A stretch of 64,000 bases of DNA from Bacillota bacterium (GCA_023425025.1 JAFADG010000004.1:1-64000); one strand, 5' to 3'; numbered from the stretch's first letter, positions 6,757-16,159 are shown. Notes: generated by a model not told the origin, from the letters alone. Numbers and translations: made by a program.

Positions 6757-8571
6757 TTGATCCTGTTATCTGCTGAAAAGATCAGCAAAAGCTTTTCTGA
6801 AAAACCGCTTTTGCAGGATGTGTCTCTCTACTTGAACAGCACCGATAAAGTCGGCATTATCGGTGTCAACGGCACTGGCAAAACCACGCTGCTCAATCTC
6901 CTTGCCTTACTGACCCCGCCGGACAAAGGCACGATCAGCAAGGCTTCCGGCGCCCGTATTGCGTATTTGCAGCAAAACCCCGTATTCGAAAAGGGTGCGT
7001 CACTGCTTTCCATTGTACTTGGGCCATCGGATATAAAGACGCAGAACGGTTCGGAATATCAAGCCAAAACCATCCTGACCAGGCTGGGCTTTACGGATTT
7101 TGAGATGGACACCGGCATGATGTCCGAGGGCGAAAAAAAACGCGTTGCGATTGCCCGCGCACTGATGTGCCCCTGCGAGCTGCTGATTTTGGACGAGCCC
7201 ACCAACCACCTGGACAGCGATATGGTGGCATGGCTGGAGTCCTATTTAAAGCGCTACACCGGCGCCATCGTCATGGTCACGCATGACCGCTATTTCCTGG
7301 ACCGCGTAACCAACCGTATCGTTGAAATCGAGGCAGGCGTCTTATATTCTTATAGCGGAAACTACGCGCAGTTCCTGGCGCTCAAGGCTCAGCGCGAGGA
7401 AATGGAGGCTGCCACCCAGCGCAAAAACCGCAGCCTGTACAGGCGCGAGCTTCAGTGGATACAACGGGGCGCGAGGGCGCGCGGCACGAAAGCCAAATCC
7501 CGGATCGAGCGTTTCGAGGCTTTGCAAGACGGGACGAGCGCCGCACCGGAAGCGACGCTTATCATGGATTCCGTATCTTCCAGGCTGGGCAAAAAGACCA
7601 TTGAAATAAGCCATGTAAGCAAATCCTTTGGCGGCCGCTGCATCGTGAAGGATTTTTTGCATGTGCTGCTGCGGGATGCGCGCATCGGGATCATCGGCAG
7701 AAATGGCTGCGGCAAAACCACGCTGATGAAGATGATCGCGGGCGTTTTGGCGCCGGATTCCGGTACCGTGGTGCTGGGCGAAACCGTAAAGGTCGGCTAT
7801 GTCTCCCAGGTGTGGGACACGCCCCCTGCCTCCACGCGCGTGATCGATTATATCCGCGAAGAATCAGATCAAATCGAAACAAACGAGGGCACGGTCTCCG
7901 CATCGAAGATGCTGGAACGGTTTTTGTTTCCGTCCAGCGTGCAATGGACACCTGTAAGCAAACTCTCCGGCGGTGAAAAGAGGCGGCTTTACTTATTACG
8001 CGTTTTGATGGGCGCGCCTAATATTCTGCTGTTGGATGAACCTACCAATGACTTGGATACGGCCACCTTGACCGTGCTTGAGGATTACCTGGAGGGCTTT
8101 AACGGCGCGGTCATCGCCATATCCCATGACCGGTATTTCCTGGACAAGGTTGTGGATACGATCTTTGAATTCCGGGAGGGGGGCGAAATACGCAAGTATA
8201 CCGGCGGTTATTCCGATTATCTGGAAAAACGCGATCCGGAAGCCGGCGATCCGGATGCGGCCGCGTTCAGCAAAGCCGGCAAGAGCGGCAAACCAAAATC
8301 AACCGAGTCAGCGCGCCCGGAAAAAAAGCAAACGAAGCTCAAGTTCACATTCGCGGAACAGCGTGAATTCGACACCATTGATGCTGACATGGCGCTTCTT
8401 GAAGAAAGGCTTCGGCAGGCCGAGGCCAGTATCACCCAATATGCCAGCGACTATGAAAGGTTGATGCCCTTTCTTGAAGAAAAAGAACGGCTTGAGACTG
8501 AGTTGGCGATCAAGATGGATCGGTGGGTGTACCTGAATGAGTTGGCGGAGAAGATAAGCGCAAACCAGTAG
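6757..8571 (+). CDS. ABC-F family ATPase (Uup/YdiF-like)
   Basis: This soluble protein of 604 residues has two ABC ATPase domains and no membrane segment, as in ABC-F ribosome-associated factors. Domain 1 has GVNGTGKTTLL (about residues 36-46), signature MSEGEKKRVAIARAL and Walker B LLILDEPTNHLD. Domain 2 has GRNGCGKTTLM, LSGGEKRRLYLLRVL and NILLLDEPTNDLD. A C-terminal charged coiled coil (about residues 520-600) resembles Uup. The first signature carries SEGE instead of SGGE. The start is TTG with GAGG 6 bases upstream. Housekeeping members resolve stalled ribosomes and others protect against ribosomal antibiotics; which applies here cannot be told. Confidence 0.9.
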   Translation: MILLSAEKISKSFSEKPLLQDVSLYLNSTDKVGIIGVNGTGKTTLLNLLALLTPPDKGTISKASGARIAYLQQNPVFEKGASLLSIVLGPSDIKTQNGSEYQAKTILTRLGFTDFEMDTGMMSEGEKKRVAIARALMCPCELLILDEPTNHLDSDMVAWLESYLKRYTGAIVMVTHDRYFLDRVTNRIVEIEAGVLYSYSGNYAQFLALKAQREEMEAATQRKNRSLYRRELQWIQRGARARGTKAKSRIERFEALQDGTSAAPEATLIMDSVSSRLGKKTIEISHVSKSFGGRCIVKDFLHVLLRDARIGIIGRNGCGKTTLMKMIAGVLAPDSGTVVLGETVKVGYVSQVWDTPPASTRVIDYIREESDQIETNEGTVSASKMLERFLFPSSVQWTPVSKLSGGEKRRLYLLRVLMGAPNILLLDEPTNDLDTATLTVLEDYLEGFNGAVIAISHDRYFLDKVVDTIFEFREGGEIRKYTGGYSDYLEKRDPEAGDPDAAAFSKAGKSGKPKSTESARPEKKQTKLKFTFAEQREFDTIDADMALLEERLRQAEASITQYASDYERLMPFLEEKERLETELAIKMDRWVYLNELAEKISANQ

Positions 8572-9302
8572 CACGGCGGACGACGGACTGTGTCAAAACA
8601 CCCGCTGCGGTAAAGGGACGGTAACCATTAGTAAAATAAATAAGCACACAGATGCAAGGGACAGGTCTTGCCGGGGTCGACGAAAGCGCAGAATGGGGAT
8701 AGGGGGATTTCGATTTCCCCCTAACCCACAAGCTCAGGTGCAACACCCATGATTCTGATGCAGCACCCTGCATACCCCTTGCCAATCTTCGCATGAAAAA
8801 AATTGGCAATCCCCTGGCAAATATCAAAGCACCTATAGGCAGAAATGCACGCTAACATTATCTGGCAATAAAGCCGCATAATCATACTATGGTATCCTAC
8901 TGGATTAAGCTTATTCTGACGTCCAAAATAAGAAAGCCGCCAAATCCATGGCGGTTTTCATTGTATCATTTTTTGAGTGATCAGGTGTGTAATGACGCAA
9001 AAGTCAATACAAACAAACGGTTGCTGGGAGCTATCGCTTTGGCGTATCATTTATTCGTATTAAAGGCATCTATAAATGTACCCCGTAAAATCCGAAGCGC
9101 TATGCAACCCAATACTTCACATTGATTCCCTTCCTATAAATCATCGCCTGATTTCCCTATGCAACCAAATGGTGTTGCCGCACCGTAAGCGGAACCATGG
9201 CGATGCTTTCGCATTTTTGCAGCCAGGCTGCAAAGAAATATTTAAACAGGCCGGAAATATCTGCCCATTGCCGCGTCTATTAAAGCGAGGGAGGTGATGG
9301 CC
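8572..9302. other. Non-coding stretch between ABC-F and sigma-factor genes
   Basis: About 730 bases hold no credible gene. A symmetrical hairpin TAGGGGG/CCCCCTA lies at 8700-8723 around an 11-base loop. A terminator-like hairpin CCGCCA/TGGCGG lies at 8937-8954, followed by TTTT. The remaining short frames have no ribosome-binding site or motif. A strong GGGAGGT site for the sigma gene is at its right end. Confidence 0.5.
8937..8958 (+). terminator. Intrinsic terminator-like hairpin
   Basis: CCGCCA (8937-8942) pairs with TGGCGG (8949-8954), followed by four T residues. It may end transcription before the ECF operon. Confidence 0.5.
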
Positions 9303-9830
9303 ATGGTTGGCGCCAAGGTACCAGGCGCGGACCGTGAGCAGCGGCTGAACCAATGGATCACCGAGCACGCGGACGCAGTGCTCCGGGTTTGCTTTGTATG
9401 CCTGTCCGATGCCGCTCTGGCGGAGGACGCCATGCAGGACACCTTTTTGAAGGCATGGCACGCCATGGATACCTTTGAGGGGCGCAATGGGTGCAGCGAA
9501 AAAACCTGGCTGATCCGCATCGCCATCAATGTGTGCCGCGGATACAGGCGCACAAGGTGGTTCCGGCATGTGGACATGTCCAAGGAGATTGGCGAGCTCC
9601 CGGCTGCCTGGCAGGCCGTCGCCCCCGAGGACAGGACGCTGTTTCTGGACATTCTGCGTCTTGGGGAAAAGTACAGGCAGGTGATCCTTTTGTATTACTA
9701 TCAGGAAATGACCCTTGAAGAAACCGCAAGGGCGCTTTCCATCAGCCGCTCCACCGCCCACAGCCGTTTGAAAAAGGCGCTTGGGCTTTTGCGCTGTTCG
9801 CTTACGGGGAGGGATCAGGATGAAAAATAG
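9303..9830 (+). CDS. ECF-type RNA polymerase sigma factor
   Basis: The product is about 175 residues. Region 2 is visible in ALAEDAMQDTFLKAWHAMDT and the following KTWLIRIAINVCRGYRR. Region 4 is visible in YRQVILLYYYQEMTLEETAR and the recognition helix LSISRSTAHSRLKKALGLLR. Three in-frame starts (GTG 9294, ATG 9297, ATG 9303) follow a GGGAGG site; 9303 has the normal spacing of 8. It overlaps the next gene by 11 bases, so that membrane protein is very likely its regulator, as is usual for ECF pairs. The signal it answers is not evident. Confidence 0.9.
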   Translation: MVGAKVPGADREQRLNQWITEHADAVLRVCFVCLSDAALAEDAMQDTFLKAWHAMDTFEGRNGCSEKTWLIRIAINVCRGYRRTRWFRHVDMSKEIGELPAAWQAVAPEDRTLFLDILRLGEKYRQVILLYYYQEMTLEETARALSISRSTAHSRLKKALGLLRCSLTGRDQDEK

Positions 9831-12114
9831 AATCAAACGCGCCATGGACGCCCATCTTGCCTGCCTGTACGCATCGGACGCAAGCCGCGCCGCCATTCTT
9901 GACAAGGTGCGTGGAGGAAAAACGATGAAAAGAAAACTTTCCCTGGGGCTTGTGCTGGCCCTGGCGCTGATTCTCGCTGTGATCGGTGCGCTGGCCGCCG
10001 TGATCCTTAGCAACAAGGAGTTTGTGGACCGGGTGCTGTTCCCCAAGGCGTTGGAAAACGCCTCGGAAAGCTGGGACAAGAATGAGATGAACGAAATCCT
10101 GCGGCTGGCAGAAAGCTATGGCGTGGCGCTGGACAGGGAAGACGTGGCGGCGCTCAACCGCCACGACGAAAATTACAAGTCTGAGGTCCTGCGCCTGTTC
10201 GCCAGGGCAGAGCTGGGCTTTTATCCCAGCACCTGGAGCATTGAGGACCAGGCCTGGTACGACCAGCTGCTGGTGGAGGGCGGACTTAAAGAATTCCGGG
10301 AGCTGTTTGTGCCGGAAGGGAACGAAATTTCGCAAGCGCAGGCGCTGGACATTGCCCATGCCTATATCCGGGACCATTTTGACAAAGATGCAAAGGTTAC
10401 CGATACCCAACTATACCTAAGGCACCTTCAGTACATGGCATACAGCGACAACCCCTATCAAAAGGGCCGGCAATGGTATATTGCCTACGAGGCTCTGGAT
10501 CCCGCCCATAGCAGCTATACGCTGACGCTTCTGTCCGACGGCACCGTAAAGGATGCCGGGCGGGAAATGGGCCTGGGGGAGGAAGGCAGGCCGGCGCTGG
10601 CTGCCCATGAGGTGCTGGACCTGTACAGAGACTTGTATGGCGACCATGCCTCCTGGAGCATGGGCACCTGGCTGGCGTTTCAGAAGGAGACAGCCCAGGC
10701 GGCCCGCAACAATCCCGGGGCCTTGTCTGACGGCGTCCGGACCGTGCTCAAGCAAGCCTACGCGCTGCCGGGGGACAGCGCCCTTCCCAGGGAAGCGGCC
10801 GTGGAAGCCGCCGCCCGGGCCGTGGCCGCGGCAGGCGGGCCGGAGGCGGCGCTGCTTGAGGGGTACCGTGTCTCCGCCGTCTATTTCGCTCAGGAGGGCG
10901 GGCCTATCTGGAAGGTAACGTTCTGGGTCCAAACGGAGGGCGGAGGCATTCACATGGCGGAGCTTGACGCCTATACCGGCGAACCGCGCCGTATCGACTT
11001 CAGCCAAACATTAACGTCTTGGACGGACCCGTATGTGTCCAGCGCCAATCCTGCCGTGGGCCTGAAAAACCCCTTGCCGCAAGGCGCGGGAACCGTGGCC
11101 CGGCCTGACGGGACACCCAGGCTCTGGTACTCCGACGCCGCGCCGGATGACTATTGGAGGGCCCTGGACGCGGTGGGGTATACCAGCGATACCGCCGGCA
11201 GGCTGATGGCCCAATGGGAGAGGGAATACGGAACAGATACCATGTTCTGGCCGCTGGAGGCCCAGGCCATAGACGCCATCTGGCATAACCTGGGCCCGGG
11301 CGCCACAGTGCTTCCCGGCTTGCCCGCGCAGGGGGATATTCCCCGGGATCAGGCCGTTGGGCTGGCTTGGCAGGCCTTCCGCCAGGCGGAGGCCGGCGCC
11401 CATGACGCCGCTTGGTTTGACGGGCTGAAAGCCGCCGTATCCTTTACCTTCAACACCCCGCAGATGGGAGACAGGCAGTGGATGATCCAGTTTGTAAGCA
11501 TTACGCCTACCCAAAGCGATGTGGTGGGATACGCCGCCCTCAACGCGGTGACGGGTGAGTTCGTGGAGGCTTCCTGGATAGCGAAGGCGGAAATCCCCGA
11601 CCTCCCGGCGCCCATGGCCACCCTGCGCCCGGACGGCAGACCCGCCCTATGGTATTCCGACCGCGCTTCGGCCTCCTTCTGGCAGGCGCTGGACGCGGTG
11701 GGGTATACCGCCGATACCGCCCAGGAAATGGAACGGCAGTGGGCGGCGGCTTATGGGGAGGATCCATTATTCTGGCCGCTGAAGGAAAAAACCATCTATT
11801 CGCTGTGGCATGAGGATCTAAGCCAAGCCGCGGAGTTCCCCGCCCTGCCGGAAGAAGGGGACATGCCCGAGGAGGAGGCTGTGGCCCTGGCGAAAAAAAT
11901 GCTGCACCAGGAATACGACAGCGTGCTGGGTGCGCAGTATTTGGACAGCCTCAAGGTGATGACAAACTTTCACGTGGACGTGTCAGGAAAACGGATATGG
12001 TACATCCTGCTGACAGAAGCCTCCTCCGGCGACGGCGTCCTCGGCGCCTCGGTGACCATCGACGCCCAGACCGGGGAAGTGCTTGAGGTATCCGCCAGCA
12101 GATCCTACGGGTAA
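9820..12114 (+). CDS. Membrane-anchored partner of the ECF sigma factor, with internal repeat
   Basis: The product has 764 residues. Residues 1-44 are a charged cytoplasmic tail, 45-65 a single membrane helix (LGLVLALALILAVIGALAAV), and the rest is extracytoplasmic. Residues about 160-260 look like a PepSY/YpeB-type fold (EISQAQALDIAHAYI, then RQWYIAYEALD). Two tandem copies of a W/Y-rich module start near residues 428 and 604. Shared blocks are LWYSD, ALDAVGYT-x-DTA and FWPL. The gene overlaps the sigma gene by 11 bases with a GGGGAGGGA site. By position it is the likely anti-sigma or sensor protein, but no known anti-sigma domain is recognised. The cytoplasmic tail is the obvious sigma-binding candidate. 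Confidence 0.75.
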   Translation: MKNRIKRAMDAHLACLYASDASRAAILDKVRGGKTMKRKLSLGLVLALALILAVIGALAAVILSNKEFVDRVLFPKALENASESWDKNEMNEILRLAESYGVALDREDVAALNRHDENYKSEVLRLFARAELGFYPSTWSIEDQAWYDQLLVEGGLKEFRELFVPEGNEISQAQALDIAHAYIRDHFDKDAKVTDTQLYLRHLQYMAYSDNPYQKGRQWYIAYEALDPAHSSYTLTLLSDGTVKDAGREMGLGEEGRPALAAHEVLDLYRDLYGDHASWSMGTWLAFQKETAQAARNNPGALSDGVRTVLKQAYALPGDSALPREAAVEAAARAVAAAGGPEAALLEGYRVSAVYFAQEGGPIWKVTFWVQTEGGGIHMAELDAYTGEPRRIDFSQTLTSWTDPYVSSANPAVGLKNPLPQGAGTVARPDGTPRLWYSDAAPDDYWRALDAVGYTSDTAGRLMAQWEREYGTDTMFWPLEAQAIDAIWHNLGPGATVLPGLPAQGDIPRDQAVGLAWQAFRQAEAGAHDAAWFDGLKAAVSFTFNTPQMGDRQWMIQFVSITPTQSDVVGYAALNAVTGEFVEASWIAKAEIPDLPAPMATLRPDGRPALWYSDRASASFWQALDAVGYTADTAQEMERQWAAAYGEDPLFWPLKEKTIYSLWHEDLSQAAEFPALPEEGDMPEEEAVALAKKMLHQEYDSVLGAQYLDSLKVMTNFHVDVSGKRIWYILLTEASSGDGVLGASVTIDAQTGEVLEVSASRSYG

Positions 12115-12155
12115 TAACCAACCGGGAATCAGATCGGCGCATTTGTTTATGTATT

Positions 12156-12190
12156 GGCCTATATGGCTGTTGATGTCCGCCATATAGGCC
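12156..12190. terminator. 12-bp perfect stem-loop after the ECF operon
   Basis: GGCCTATATGGC (12156-12167) and GCCATATAGGCC (12179-12190) are exact reverse complements around an 11-base loop. No T-run follows, so termination is possible but unproven. Confidence 0.5.
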
Positions 12191-12479
12191 TCGGGCCGAT
12201 CATTCGCATGTAGATCGGTATGCATTTCCGGTTTTCGAATGGATGCGCCACGGTGCCTGAAAATTCCCGGAGCCACGGCATTATTTCCATCTGGCAGCCC
12301 AGCTTTTCAAGCGTCGGCGCAGCCGTATCGCGCGCCCTGCCAAGCGGGGAACAGAATATATCCTAAACACTCATGCCGGCCAGCCGCCGGCTGAGCAGTT
12401 CGGCCTCTACCTGCCCCTTTTCCGTCAGCGAGTCGGTGGCATAACCCGGTTCGGCGTGGCGTATGATCAATATTTTCAT
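12191..12479 (-). pseudogene. Histidine phosphatase (phosphoglycerate-mutase superfamily) remnant
   Basis: Reading leftward from ATG 12479, the translation KILIIRHAEPGYATDSLTEK is the RHG-type start of a histidine phosphatase (RHAEP). After AELLSRRLAGMSV a TAG stop interrupts, and the same frame continues DIFCSPLGRARDTAAPTLEK, the conserved second block, then WLREFSGTVAHP. After that the similarity fades, and only about 95 residues of a normal 200 remain. An internal stop and loss of the C-terminal half make this a pseudogene. Confidence 0.75.
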
Positions 12480-12525
12480 CGTATCCCCCATTTCGCGTTA
12501 TAGCGCCAAAACATTTTGCGCCCCC

Positions 12526-12589
12526 TTGTGCACCCGTTTGCCGCATGCTATAATAAGACATCCGACGTTTGATGTCTTATTATAGCATG
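12526..12589 (+). promoter_or_regulatory. Promoter and 19-bp-arm palindromic operator of the GntR regulator
   Basis: A -35-like TTGTGC (12526-12531) and a perfect TATAAT (12549-12554) have 17-bp spacing. The -10 lies inside the left arm of a perfect inverted repeat: CATGCTATAATAAGACATC (12544-12562) with its complement at 12571-12589 and an 8-base centre. The repeat ends 18 bases before the regulator ATG. Its size and position fit autorepression by the FadR-type protein that follows. Confidence 0.8.
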
Positions 12590-12607
12590 TACTGAGAGGA
12601 AAAACCA

Positions 12608-13315
12608 ATGAACGAAGCATTGTTTGTGAATGCCCATAGCCAGGAATCGGCGGTGGATTCGGTAGTGAACCGCTTCCGGGATTTGATTATGCAAAGAAAG
12701 CTCAAGCCCGGCGACCAAATTCCCAATGAAAGCGTGCTGGCCGAGGGCATGGGCGTGAGCAGAGGGTCGGTGCGGGAAGCGATGAAGATTCTGGCCGCGC
12801 TGGGCGTGGTGGAAATCCGCCGGGGGAATGGGACTTATATTTCCGAAGATATCGGGCGGTCCATGCTGGACCCTTTCCTGCTGCGGCTGATGATGAACGA
12901 CTACAACTCCAGGCAGATGGCGGAGTTCCGGGAAATGATCGAACTGGATGTTGCCCGGGCCATCCTGCGCAACCAAAGCGCCCAAGGCATTAGGGCCATG
13001 GAGGAGGCCATCGGGCGCATGGAAAAGGCGCCGGCGGAGGAAGCCATGGAGGAGGAGCGGTGGGCGGAGCTGGACCTTGCCTTCCACCTTGCTATGGGCA
13101 AGGCCACCGGCAATGTGCTGATCGAGCAACTGTATGCATTCATACTGCGCTTTTTTGAACCTACCATCAGGCAGACCTACCGGCACGCGGGGAACAGGGC
13201 CCACGCGTTGGCTATCCACAGGCAAATCTATAACGCGGCAGCGGCCGGCGATGAAAAAGCCCTGCTGGACGCCGTGAAGATGTCTATCGAAGAATGGATT
13301 ATACAGGGGGAATGA
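12608..13315 (+). CDS. FadR-subfamily GntR transcriptional regulator
   Basis: The 235-residue product has an N-terminal winged helix (DSVVNRFRDLIMQRKLKPGD to GVSRGSVREAMKILAALGVV, about residues 18-72). It also has a C-terminal FCD ligand-binding domain (EFREMIELDVARAILRNQ and later ELDLAFHLAMGKATGN), whose Asp/His residues usually bind a metal and a small carboxylate or sugar acid. ATG 12608 follows GAGAGGA. The next gene begins 2 bases after its stop, so it heads the catabolic cluster and probably represses it until a sugar acid is bound. The operator is the palindrome just upstream. Confidence 0.9.
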   Translation: MNEALFVNAHSQESAVDSVVNRFRDLIMQRKLKPGDQIPNESVLAEGMGVSRGSVREAMKILAALGVVEIRRGNGTYISEDIGRSMLDPFLLRLMMNDYNSRQMAEFREMIELDVARAILRNQSAQGIRAMEEAIGRMEKAPAEEAMEEERWAELDLAFHLAMGKATGNVLIEQLYAFILRFFEPTIRQTYRHAGNRAHALAIHRQIYNAAAAGDEKALLDAVKMSIEEWIIQGE

Positions 13316-13317
13316 AC

Positions 13318-14088
13318 ATGCTGATACTGGACGCTCACGCGCATTTGGGCCATGACGTGGTATTTGACGAGGAATCCACCGAGGAGGAGCTGCTGGCCTG
13401 GCATGAACACTGCCATATCTCCGGCGCCGTCATACAGCCCTTTGTGCCACGGCCGTATTTGGCGGATACCACCGCCATTCACGACCGCATCGCAGCCATG
13501 TGCAATAAACATCCCGGCAGGTATTTCGGCATGGCTTCCATCAACCCGCATCTGCGGCCTGAGGAATACGAGGGCGAGGCAGCCCGATGCGTGAAGGAGC
13601 TGGGCTTTGTGGGGATCAAGCTCACGCCCATCGCCCATGCCGCCCATCCAGCCTCCAGGGATGGCCGGCATGTGTTTGAGGTGTCGGCGGCGCTGAACGT
13701 ACCGGTGATGGTGCATACGGGTGCGGGCATCCCCTTTGCGGACCCCGCGGCGCTGGAAACCGTTGCGGCAGGCTTTGCAAAGGTGCCCATCATCCTGGCC
13801 CACGCCGGCACCGACCTGTTCTTTGCCCAGGCGCTGTCCCTGGCCCGGCGGCACAGCCATGTGTACCTGGAGCCCAGCTGGCTGAGCATACTGAACGTGC
13901 GCAAGGCGCTGGAAGCCATAGGGCCGGGGAAGATCCTGTTCTCCTCCGACCACGCGGTGAACATTCCCGTGGAGCTTTGCAAGTACCGGACGCTGCTCCC
14001 TGAGGGGGAGGCGCTTGCAAGGGTGCTGGGCGGCACGGCCAGGGAGGTATTTGGCCTTGCAAACAGGCTGGCGGAGGAAAGGGTATGA
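13318..14088 (+). CDS. Amidohydrolase-2 family TIM-barrel hydrolase, lactonase-like
   Basis: The product has about 256 residues with the amidohydrolase start ILDAHAHLGHD (H-x-H metal ligands), a central GIKLTP and VHTGAG (His), ILAHAGTD (His) and a late SSDHAVN (Asp). This arrangement matches Amidohydro_2 proteins. That family includes decarboxylases and sugar-acid lactonases. In a cluster with a sugar dehydrogenase a lactone-opening role is the simplest inference. ATG 13318 has a GGGGG site 7 bases upstream; the ATG at 13312 is too close. The stop overlaps the next start (ATGA). Confidence 0.8.
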   Translation: MLILDAHAHLGHDVVFDEESTEEELLAWHEHCHISGAVIQPFVPRPYLADTTAIHDRIAAMCNKHPGRYFGMASINPHLRPEEYEGEAARCVKELGFVGIKLTPIAHAAHPASRDGRHVFEVSAALNVPVMVHTGAGIPFADPAALETVAAGFAKVPIILAHAGTDLFFAQALSLARRHSHVYLEPSWLSILNVRKALEAIGPGKILFSSDHAVNIPVELCKYRTLLPEGEALARVLGGTAREVFGLANRLAEERV

Positions 14089-15131
14089 GTGAAAGGCAAT
14101 TGCGCGTTGCCGTATTCGGCACGGGCTACTGGGCGCAGTTTCAAATTGCCGCATGGCAGGCCATCGGCGTGCAGGTGGCGGCCGCCTGGAACCGCACGCC
14201 GGAGCGGGCGCGGATGACGGCGGAGCGCTTTCACATCCCCGCCGTGTATGACACTCCCGAAGCGGTCTTTGAAAACGCCGAGTTTGACATCGCCGACATC
14301 ATTGCCGATGTGGATGCCCACGAGCCCCTGGTCCTCCTGGCCGCTCATTATAAAAAGGCAGTCATCTGCCAAAAGCCCATGGCCCGCAGCCTTTCCGGCT
14401 GTGAGCGTATGGTCAAAGCCTGCCGCGAAGCCGGCATTTGGTATGCCGTTCATGAAAACTTCCGCTATCAGCCCCAGTTTGCCCCCGTTAAGGAATGGCT
14501 GGCGCAAGGCAGCTTGGGCCGCCCCCTGCACGCCCATGTGCAGCTTCGCTCCCCCGACAGGGGCATCATCCAAAGGCAGCCGGCCCTGGCCCAAATGGAC
14601 CACATGGCCTTAAGAGACATGGGGCCTCATATTTTTGACGTGGTACGCTATTTGTTTGGAGATATCAAAAGCGTATACGCCAAGCCTGTGGTTTCTTATG
14701 GGGATATCGGCGCGCAGGATACGGCCCTAAACCTGCTGGAGATGGAAAGCAAGCTGCCGGTTGTATGCACGCTGGCCCATCGCTTCCACTACAAGGTGTT
14801 TGTTCAGTGTGAAGCCGGCTGCCTGACCTTGGATGGTGACAATCTGATCCATGTGGAGCGGGAAGGAAAGACCCACATTGTGGACCCGAGAACCTGGCCG
14901 GTGCTGCCCTACATTCCACAGGAGGATTGGGACCTGCACGGCGGGCATGTGTTCACTGCCATTCCCCGGTGCCTTACGGCACTTCGGGAAGCGTACCTTA
15001 GCGGCAGGCCGGCTGAAACCAGCGGCGAGGATAATTTGCAAACCATGCGCGCGGTGTTTGCGGCCATCCGTTCCCAGGACACCGGCAGTGTAGTGGCTTT
15101 GAAGGATATGGAGGGCGGTGCCGCAACATGA
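14085..15131 (+). CDS. Gfo/Idh/MocA family NAD(P)-dependent oxidoreductase
   Basis: The 348-residue cytoplasmic protein has an N-terminal Rossmann fold (LRVAVFGTGYWAQFQIAAWQ) and the family motif CQKPMARSLSGCERMVKAC (E/Q-K-P). The C-terminal alpha-beta domain contains DMGPHIFDVVRYLFG, whose GxHxxD-like residues line the active site. Members oxidise sugars or inositols at a ring hydroxyl; D-apiose dehydrogenase belongs to this family. Next to a GH140 apiosidase gene, oxidation of D-apiose is a reasonable inference. It overlaps both neighbours by 4 bases. Confidence 0.87.
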   Translation: MSERQLRVAVFGTGYWAQFQIAAWQAIGVQVAAAWNRTPERARMTAERFHIPAVYDTPEAVFENAEFDIADIIADVDAHEPLVLLAAHYKKAVICQKPMARSLSGCERMVKACREAGIWYAVHENFRYQPQFAPVKEWLAQGSLGRPLHAHVQLRSPDRGIIQRQPALAQMDHMALRDMGPHIFDVVRYLFGDIKSVYAKPVVSYGDIGAQDTALNLLEMESKLPVVCTLAHRFHYKVFVQCEAGCLTLDGDNLIHVEREGKTHIVDPRTWPVLPYIPQEDWDLHGGHVFTAIPRCLTALREAYLSGRPAETSGEDNLQTMRAVFAAIRSQDTGSVVALKDMEGGAAT

Positions 15132-16144
15132 AGGTGCTGATGATTGGCGGCACGGGCAACATTGGCACGGCGGTTGCCGATACGCTGCTCAAAAGGGGTT
15201 GTGAGGTAACGGTTTGCGGGCGCGGCCAAGGCCGGCCGGATTGCGGCTTCATCCGGGCGGACAGGACGCGTCATGCCGATTTTGAATTGGAAATGGCAAG
15301 ACACGGAAGCTGGGACTGCGTGATTGACATGGTGGGCTATACGCCTATGGATGCGAAAAGCGCGGTCCGGGCCTTTGCCGGGCGCACGGCGCAGTTCGTT
15401 TTCTGCTCCACCGTGGACATTTTCGCAAAGCCCGCGCCTTCTTATCCCATTGGGCCAGGCGCGCCCCGTGGCGCCGATCCCCGCTTTTCCTACGCCTTTG
15501 ACAAGGTGCGCATGGAGGAAATATTGGAGGAGGCCGCGGCTGGAGGCGCCTTCGCCTTGACCACCGTGCGCCCGGCGGCCACCTATAACGACCAAAGCAC
15601 CCCCATCGGCATTTTGAATTCCGGCCTGGCGGTAATGCGCCGGATCCGGCTGGGCTTGCCGGTGATTGTGATGGGCGACGGCCTGACGCTGTGGTGCTCC
15701 GCCCACCGGGATGATGTGGGCGCCGCCATCGCCCGGGCGGCGGGAAATCCTGGCGCGTATGGCAAGGCGTATACGCTGGCCGGGGATGAGGCCATGACCT
15801 GGATGCAATACTATCAAGCCGTGGCGGATGCGCTGAACGCGCCTCCCGTTACCTTTGTGGGTGTCTCTACTGAACTTTTGCTGGCGGCCGCGCCCAGGGC
15901 ATGCAGTTGGTGCGATTTGAACTTCAAGTACGATAATATTTTCGACAGCAGCCTGGCCAAGGCAGACCTGGGGTTCGCCTACACCATTCCCTGGGCGGAA
16001 GGGGCACGGCGCATGGCGGCCTTTCAAGACCGGATGGGCGCCATCAATGAAAGCGCAGATCACCCGGCCTACGGCGGGCTGATCGAGCGGATGCGGGCAC
16101 TGAAGTATGAGCTTTCTCAAACCATGTCCATGCTGGACACATGA
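15128..16144 (+). CDS. NAD-dependent epimerase/dehydratase (extended SDR)
   Basis: The 338-residue protein starts KVLMIGGTGNIGTAVADTLL, with the extended-SDR cofactor motif GGTGNIG at about residues 8-14. It has ALTTVRPAATYN and a C-terminal region similar to isoflavone-reductase/epimerase-like proteins. The canonical YxxxK is not clear: AYDK-like FSYAFDKVRMEE gives Y-x-x-x-K loosely. It would act on a sugar or sugar acid in the same pathway; the exact substrate is open. It overlaps the preceding gene by 4 bases. Confidence 0.82.
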   Translation: MKVLMIGGTGNIGTAVADTLLKRGCEVTVCGRGQGRPDCGFIRADRTRHADFELEMARHGSWDCVIDMVGYTPMDAKSAVRAFAGRTAQFVFCSTVDIFAKPAPSYPIGPGAPRGADPRFSYAFDKVRMEEILEEAAAGGAFALTTVRPAATYNDQSTPIGILNSGLAVMRRIRLGLPVIVMGDGLTLWCSAHRDDVGAAIARAAGNPGAYGKAYTLAGDEAMTWMQYYQAVADALNAPPVTFVGVSTELLLAAAPRACSWCDLNFKYDNIFDSSLAKADLGFAYTIPWAEGARRMAAFQDRMGAINESADHPAYGGLIERMRALKYELSQTMSMLDT

Positions 16145-16159
16145 TAAGGAGGTTTTTTT

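Noticed and set aside
8889..9125. 78-residue gene between the ABC-F and sigma genes
   Set aside because: It has no ribosome-binding site, its start lies before a terminator hairpin that falls inside the frame, and its composition is not protein-like.
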